Assembly (NCBI GenBank): GCA_946497585.1
Contig: CAMMLF010000014.1
Coordinates: forward strand, 1 to 19,175
Direction of reading: 5' to 3'
Source of the DNA: an uncultured Clostridium sp.
GTDB lineage: Bacteria > Bacillota > Clostridia > TANB77 > CAG-508
Length of the DNA stretch: 19,175 nt
The notes below the pieces were generated by a model, which did not search any database, had not been told where the DNA came from, and was given only the letters and a program-made list of their open reading frames with translations. Positions 16,101 through 19,175 of this stretch are shown in pieces (position 1 is the stretch's first letter; each line of letters begins with the position of its first letter). Both the position numbers and the translations under genes were made by a program.

Positions 16101-16931
16101 AATGTAAATATATTGCAACTAAAACAAGCAAATGAAATGCTTGGAAATGGTGAAGCACAAGGTCAGAAATTAAATTCGAGTCAAACAGATATAGTAGAAA
16201 ACATGATTGCAAGTGAGCAAAATGAAGTAGATAGACAATTTGCCGAAAAAGAAACAAATAACTCATCTCAAAATAAAACTATTTCAATAAAAGATGGTAT
16301 GAGGGTAAGGCTTGTTGCAATCATAGATAAAGTTAAAAAGAAATTTACAAAAAACAATAAAATCATGGCTTTTGTAACAGTAGAAGATTTATATGGAAGT
16401 TGTGAAGTAATAGTATTTGAAAGCTGTTATAACAATTGCTCAAACTTATTGCTAGAAGAGTCTGTGGTTGTAATAGATGGAAGAATAAGCATGAAAGAAG
16501 ATGCAGATGCGAGCATAATAGCAAATTCTATAATAGATGTAGAAGATGAAGAAGGTTTAAAAAACATGATGAATGGTGGCTTCCGTAGAAATGCAAATTA
16601 TGCAAACTCTTCATATAATGTAAACAGTAGAGCAACATCATCTAATGGCTCAAACTATATGAACACTAGCAATGTAGCAAATTCAATAGAACATGACTTT
16701 GCAAATCTTCCAAAAAGAAAGAAACTTGTTTTAGACATTACATATTTAGATGAAATAAATAAAGAAAAACTAAGAGGTGCAATAAGATTCTTTACAGGAG
16801 ATAGAAATAATATGCCTGTTTTTGTAAAACAGGGAGAGAAACTAAGTAGCTGTGGAGCCATATTTGCAGATGATGAGACAATAGAAGAATTTTCTGAAAT
16901 TGTTGGTAAAGAAAATGTGTCATATGCATAA
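13176..16931 (+). CDS. dnaE: DNA polymerase III subunit alpha, DnaE type
   Basis: The 1251-residue replicative polymerase subunit starts with an uninterrupted PHP domain, which identifies DnaE and excludes PolC. All nine metal ligands known from mycobacterial DnaE1 can be aligned: H10, H12, D19, H44, E69, H90, C140, D207, H209. Intrinsic 3'-5' proofreading is therefore likely. The palm carries GPGRGSGAGS and catalytic D400, D402 (PDFDIDFD) and D552 (KMDFLGL). Fingers, a helix-hairpin-helix region and a C-terminal OB domain (MRVRLVAIIDKVKKKF, residues ~1045-1125) follow. The protein is about 90 residues longer than usual. The extra length is in two polar linkers, about residues 985-1040 and an Asn/Ser-rich stretch at 1133-1170. 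Start: ATG with GAAAGGAAG 5 nt upstream. Low-GC Firmicutes usually carry PolC as well, outside this window. Confidence 0.96.
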   Translation: MLNGKFVHLHVHSEFSLLDGANRIKDLPVRAKELGMDAMAITDHGVMFGAIDFYKACKANGVKPIIGCEVYVAPRTMKDKDPVLDAKYNHLILLAKDNNGYKNLIKLVSLGFTDGFYYKPRIDKEALEKYHEGIICSSACLAGEIPSKILQGNIEGAKQSALWFKKLFGEDYYLEIQNNGVKEQVMANQKLIQMARELDIPLLATNDSHYLKKEDAYNHEVLLCIQTGKRMSDPDRMKFESDELYIKSPEEMMEYFKNVPDAIENTVKVAEKCNVEFEFGHTILPNYDVPEEYATHFDYLKKLTDDGIRNRYGENPPQEIWEREEYELGVINKMGYTDYFLIVWDYVHYAKSHDIPVGPGRGSGAGSIVAYAIEITDIDPIKYGLIFERFLNPERISMPDFDIDFDYEKRQEVIDYVARKYGHDHVSQIITFGTMAAKMVIRDVTRVLDVSYAEADKLAKMIPNELHITIAKALEQNKELKDLYEGNNEIHNLLDIAMALEGLPRQASTHACGIIIAREPVVNYVPLYARDDVISTQYIMTTLEELGLLKMDFLGLRTLTVIRDAIELVKKNKGIDVVFDKEMNDPKVYKLWQDGDSIGIFQFESQGMTNFMKELKPDCLEDIIAGVSLYRPGPMDQIPRYIANKKDPDNAVYTHPSLKPILSVTYGCMVYQEQVMQIVRDLAGYSLGRADLVRRAMGKKKLDVMAKERENFVHGKLDENGNVEIPGCVRNGIDEASANKIFDEMAEFAKYAFNKSHAACYAVVAYRTAYLKAYYPAEFMAAMLNSFLGNLDKVPIYIDECRKKSIEILKPDINESFTKFTASGNSIRFGLGSIKNVGLQAVDNIVAEREKNGNYKDFTDFCERIYGESVNKKCIESLIKAGAFDNLGKTRATLIASFEGIIDMIADAKNRDYAGQVTMFDMGSQDDEMQKMKYNYTELPEYSEKEMLSMEKEMLGIYISGHPLEKYKGLIEKVANVNILQLKQANEMLGNGEAQGQKLNSSQTDIVENMIASEQNEVDRQFAEKETNNSSQNKTISIKDGMRVRLVAIIDKVKKKFTKNNKIMAFVTVEDLYGSCEVIVFESCYNNCSNLLLEESVVVIDGRISMKEDADASIIANSIIDVEDEEGLKNMMNGGFRRNANYANSSYNVNSRATSSNGSNYMNTSNVANSIEHDFANLPKRKKLVLDITYLDEINKEKLRGAIRFFTGDRNNMPVFVKQGEKLSSCGAIFADDETIEEFSEIVGKENVSYA

Positions 16932-16943
16932 ATTTTACTTTGA

Positions 16944-17020
16944 GGACGGAGCAAAACGTAAAATATTTTACGATGGGGACGGAGCAAAACGTAAAATTTT
17001 ACGAAAAGGACCGTCCCAAA
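16944..17020. repeat. Type A palindromic repeat, two tandem units
   Basis: Two units share GGACGGAGCAAAACGTAAAA. The first (16944-16972) ends in the perfect 16-bp palindrome CGTAAAATATTTTACG (16957-16972), the second (16977-17003) in the 14-bp palindrome CGTAAAATTTTACG (16990-17003). GGGACGG (16976-16982) pairs with CCGTCCC (17011-17017), so the second unit closes into one long hairpin with an internal loop. The layout (GGGACGG, spacer, TGTAAAAT-like palindrome, CCGTCCC) is the same as at 1862. It separates dnaE from the thioredoxin promoter. Confidence 0.88.
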
Positions 17021-17040
17021 AGTAAAATATATTATAAATA

Positions 17041-17069
17041 TTGAAAACATGAGTATAATATGATATAAA
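17041..17069 (+). promoter_or_regulatory. Promoter of the thioredoxin gene
   Basis: TTGAAA (17041-17046) and TATAAA (17064-17069) are separated by 17 bp, each one base off the consensus. The predicted start is near 17076, about 30 nt before the ATG, with GGAGG at 17094-17098. Confidence 0.6.
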
Positions 17070-17104
17070 TATTTTGAAATGAGAAATATAAATGGAGGTA
17101 AAGT

Positions 17105-17419
17105 ATGTTAAAAAAGATTAAAGAAGATGAATTCGAAAAAGAGGTTTTAAAAAACAATAAACCTGTAATAGTTGACTTTTTTGCAACTTGGTGTGGACCT
17201 TGTCAAATGTTAATGCCTGTACTTAAAGAAATATCAGAAGAAAGAGAAGATATAGACATAATTGAAATAGATGTTGATGAGTCAAGAAACTTAGCTTATC
17301 AATATGAAATAGAAGCAGTACCAACAATGATTATATTTAAAAACGGAACAGCCATAGACAGAATAGGTGGATTTTATCCAAAGTCTGAATTAGAAGAAGT
17401 ATTAAAAAGATATCTATAA
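17105..17419 (+). CDS. trxA: Thioredoxin
   Basis: This 104-residue protein has the standard thioredoxin length and fold. WCGPC (W29, C30, C33) is the redox site, Asp24 is the buried acid, and Pro73 in AVPTM is the cis-proline. FKNGTAIDRIGGF matches the conserved C-terminal half. It reduces disulfides in cytoplasmic proteins. The usual partner, an NADPH- or ferredoxin-dependent flavoprotein thioredoxin reductase, is not encoded nearby. Instead, a ferredoxin-thioredoxin-reductase-like gene follows after 109 bp. This suggests that electrons may come from an iron-sulfur enzyme, an inference from context. Ribosome site GGAGG 6 nt upstream. Confidence 0.94.
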   Translation: MLKKIKEDEFEKEVLKNNKPVIVDFFATWCGPCQMLMPVLKEISEEREDIDIIEIDVDESRNLAYQYEIEAVPTMIIFKNGTAIDRIGGFYPKSELEEVLKRYL

Positions 17420-17528
17420 TAAGAAAAATATAAGTAAATAAAACAGAAGAAAAATGCGATTGAAAGTGAAAATAATAATCTAAAATATGTAAAGACGAAA
17501 ATTTAATATAAAACAAAGAAAGGTAAAC

Positions 17529-17753
17529 ATGATGAAAGGTTACGAATTAAATCCAGACAAAGAATATGTGCAAAAAATATTAGAGGGTATATATAGAAAA
17601 GATGGACATTGTCCTTGTAGATTAAATGTAGATGATACAACATTATGTCCTTGCGATGAATTTGTGGAAAAACAAGTTTGTAAATGCAATTTATTTGTTA
17701 AAAAGCAAAGTGAAGAAGTATACGAAAATAGTAGCATTTCTAAAAAAATTTAG
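17529..17753 (+). CDS. Ferredoxin-thioredoxin reductase catalytic-subunit-like protein
   Basis: The 74-residue protein begins YELNPDKEYVQKILEGI, typical of FTR catalytic chains. It carries six cysteines in pairs, CPC (28-30), CPC (40-42) and CKC (51-53). By alignment with spinach FTR, C28, C40, C42 and C51 would hold the [4Fe-4S] cluster, and C30 and C53 would form the redox-active disulfide. The spacing is CPC-x9-CPC-x8-CxC. The first gap is shorter than the plant x16, as in other small bacterial homologues. The His of the usual CHC is Lys52 here. No FTR variable-chain or ferredoxin gene is in the window. In the family the role is to reduce thioredoxin using ferredoxin electrons, and the adjacent thioredoxin gene fits that. 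Start at 17529 or the adjacent ATG at 17532, with GAAAGG upstream. Confidence 0.8.
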   Translation: MMKGYELNPDKEYVQKILEGIYRKDGHCPCRLNVDDTTLCPCDEFVEKQVCKCNLFVKKQSEEVYENSSISKKI

Positions 17754-17836
17754 AAAAATAGATGTTAATATAGGCAAAAGACAAATTATTAAAGGAATAA
17801 CAAATACGAATTGCTAAAAGAATAGTAAAATTGTCT

Positions 17837-17863
17837 AAAGGAGAAAAAAACAAATAAATTATG
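17837..17863 (+). promoter_or_regulatory. Widely spaced ribosome-binding site of the flavodiiron gene
   Basis: AAAGGAG (17837-17843) ends 17 nt before the ATG at 17861, much more than the usual 6-10 nt. An in-frame TAA lies at 17855, and the only codon between it and the ATG is ATT, so no better ATG, GTG or TTG start exists upstream. Translation may be weak, or the real site may differ. Confidence 0.5.
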
Positions 17864-19114
17864 AAAGATATTAATATAACAGAAAATATCAAATATATTG
17901 GTGTGGATGATAAAGATTTAGATCTATTTGAAAACCAATATATTCTAAAAAATGGAATATCATATAATTCATATCTAATTCAAGATGAAAAAATTACAAT
18001 TATGGACACTGTTGATAAAAGAAAAACAAATGAATGGCTTAATAATTTAGAAAAAGAACTAGATGGCAAAAAGCCAGACTATTTAGTAATATCTCACTTA
18101 GAACCAGATCATTCGGGAAGTATAGGAAGCATACTTAAGAAATATCCAGAAATAAAAATTATTTCAAATGAAAAAGTATTTTCTATGCTACCACAATTTA
18201 TTGATTTAGATGAAATTTATAAAAAACAAGAAATTGAAAATGCAAATTTTGTGGTGGAAAAAAGTGAAGATAAAAGTATGTTAGAATCAAAAATTCAAAA
18301 TTGGTTAGACGAGAAAAAAATCGTAGTAAAAGAAGGAGATACAATAAATCTAGGAAAGCATACTTTGCAATTTATAATGGCACCAATGGTTCATTGGCCA
18401 GAAGTAATGATGACATATGAGCAAACAGAAAAAATACTATTTTCAGCAGATGCGTTTGGAAAATTTGGCACATTAGATACAGACGAACCATGGATTGATG
18501 AATCTAGAAGATACTTTATAAACATAGTCGGAAAATATGGTATGCAAGTACAAAATGTACTAAAGAAAGCATCTTCTCTAGATATAAGAATGATTTGCGC
18601 GCTACATGGACCAATTCTAAAAGAAAACCTAGGTTATTATATTAATCTATATGACACATGGAGTAAATATGAACCAGAAGAAGAAGGAATATTAGTTGTT
18701 TGTGGTTCATTACATGGCAACACATATGAAGCGGCAAAAAAACTTGCAAATGATTTGGAAGAAAAAGGAAATACTGTAAAACTTGTAGATATTTCTAGAA
18801 CGCCTATACCAGATGTAGTATCAGATGCTTTTAAATATTCAAAATTATGTATAGCTTGTGTAACATATAATATGAACATTTTCCCAGCAATGAATTCGTT
18901 TCTACATTTACTAAGAGAAAAAAATTATCAAAATAGAAAAATAGGAATTATAGAAAATGGCTCATGGGCACCAAATGCAGCAAAAGTAATAAAGGACATG
19001 CTATCTACAATGAAAAATATAGAAATAGTAGAACCGGTAGTTACAATAAAAACAAGATTAAGCAAAGAATCAGAAGAAAAAATGAAAGGATTAGAAGATG
19101 CTATTAGTAAATAG
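17861..19114 (+). CDS. Class A flavodiiron protein (A-type flavoprotein, FprA/ROO-like)
   Basis: The 417-residue protein has an N-terminal metallo-beta-lactamase-like domain with all diiron ligands: H79, E81, D83 and H84 in HLEPDHSG, H178 in MVHWPE, D197 in SADAFG and H249 in ALHGP. A flavodoxin domain follows from about residue 277, starting VVCGSLHGNTYEAAK (FMN phosphate loop). There is no rubredoxin domain, so this is the simple class A form. Such enzymes reduce O2 to water, or NO to N2O, in the cytoplasm of anaerobes, with electrons from rubredoxin or a similar donor. The spacing from H84 to H178 is about 32 residues longer than in Desulfovibrio ROO. The excess is a charged stretch, roughly residues 117-150. 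It follows the thioredoxin and FTR-like genes, fitting an oxygen-defence cluster. Confidence 0.92.
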   Translation: MKDINITENIKYIGVDDKDLDLFENQYILKNGISYNSYLIQDEKITIMDTVDKRKTNEWLNNLEKELDGKKPDYLVISHLEPDHSGSIGSILKKYPEIKIISNEKVFSMLPQFIDLDEIYKKQEIENANFVVEKSEDKSMLESKIQNWLDEKKIVVKEGDTINLGKHTLQFIMAPMVHWPEVMMTYEQTEKILFSADAFGKFGTLDTDEPWIDESRRYFINIVGKYGMQVQNVLKKASSLDIRMICALHGPILKENLGYYINLYDTWSKYEPEEEGILVVCGSLHGNTYEAAKKLANDLEEKGNTVKLVDISRTPIPDVVSDAFKYSKLCIACVTYNMNIFPAMNSFLHLLREKNYQNRKIGIIENGSWAPNAAKVIKDMLSTMKNIEIVEPVVTIKTRLSKESEEKMKGLEDAISK

Positions 19115-19134
19115 AAAACTATGTGAATTTTTAG

Positions 19135-19166
19135 TAAAAATGTCCCAATTTTTTATTACATTTTTA
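19135..19166 (+). terminator. Weak AT-rich hairpin after the flavodiiron gene
   Basis: TAAAAATGT (19135-19143) and ACATTTTTA (19158-19166) are perfectly complementary over 9 bp around a 14-nt loop, 20 bp after the stop codon. The stem is almost entirely A-T, so termination efficiency is doubtful. The sequence ends before any further structure can be judged. Confidence 0.3.
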
Positions 19167-19175
19167 TGTAAAAAT

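Noticed and set aside
15748..16266. Long minus-strand frame of 172 codons inside dnaE
   Set aside because: It is the antisense shadow of dnaE, with a composition dominated by Leu, Phe and His and no recognisable motif.
16944..17003. CRISPR-like array from two tandem repeats
   Set aside because: There are only two units, separated by 4 bp, and each is internally palindromic. The units match the dispersed type A repeat instead.
17632..17817. 61-codon plus-strand frame overlapping the FTR-like gene
   Set aside because: It lies in another frame of a gene with a recognised cysteine pattern and has no ribosome site of its own.

Overview
The window is very AT-rich and uses the standard bacterial code. 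Genes have strong AGGAGG-type ribosome sites and TTGAAA/TATAAA-type promoters. The gene set (an anaerobe-type flavodiiron protein, a ferredoxin-thioredoxin-reductase-like protein, a YetF/DUF4363 pair, NatA/NatB-like ABC genes, and a DnaE with an intact PHP domain) points to a low-GC anaerobic Firmicute, probably a gut-type member of the Clostridia. This is an inference from gene content and composition. No rRNA or other taxonomic marker is present.

Layout. 1-1850: a 5'-truncated CmpB-like membrane protein (PF06541) and a membrane-anchored N-acetylglucosaminidase, probably one operon. 1995-3467: an FAD oxidoreductase with a C-terminal Rieske domain. It converges on, and overlaps by 14 bp, a small holin-like membrane protein on the minus strand (3454-3795). 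3796-4110: AT-rich spacer. 4111-5321: a YetF-family (DUF421) and a DUF4363 protein. 5349-6233 (minus): dapA with a clear promoter and an operator-like inverted repeat. 6498-9051: an MgtA-like P-type ATPase whose first codons are out of frame because of one extra base. 9106-11225: an ABC exporter pair with overlapping stop and start, followed by an intrinsic terminator. 11421-13100: an AAA-ATPase/PD-(D/E)XK nuclease-like protein. 13176-16931: dnaE. 17105-19114: thioredoxin, an FTR-catalytic-subunit-like protein and a flavodiiron protein, which look like a redox/oxygen-defence cluster.

Most of the genes are ordinary chromosomal genes and I see no clear new multi-gene system. The most unusual features are three. 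First, a family of short palindromic intergenic repeats, in two types (TGGGACGG... and TGTCAATAGGGACG...), sits at seven gene junctions. Second, the MgtA-like ATPase combines a start-proximal frameshift, altered membrane ion-site residues and flanking direct repeats. Third, the thioredoxin/FTR-like/flavodiiron cluster has unusual sequence details. Identifications rest on motif and family recognition from memory; no database search was possible.
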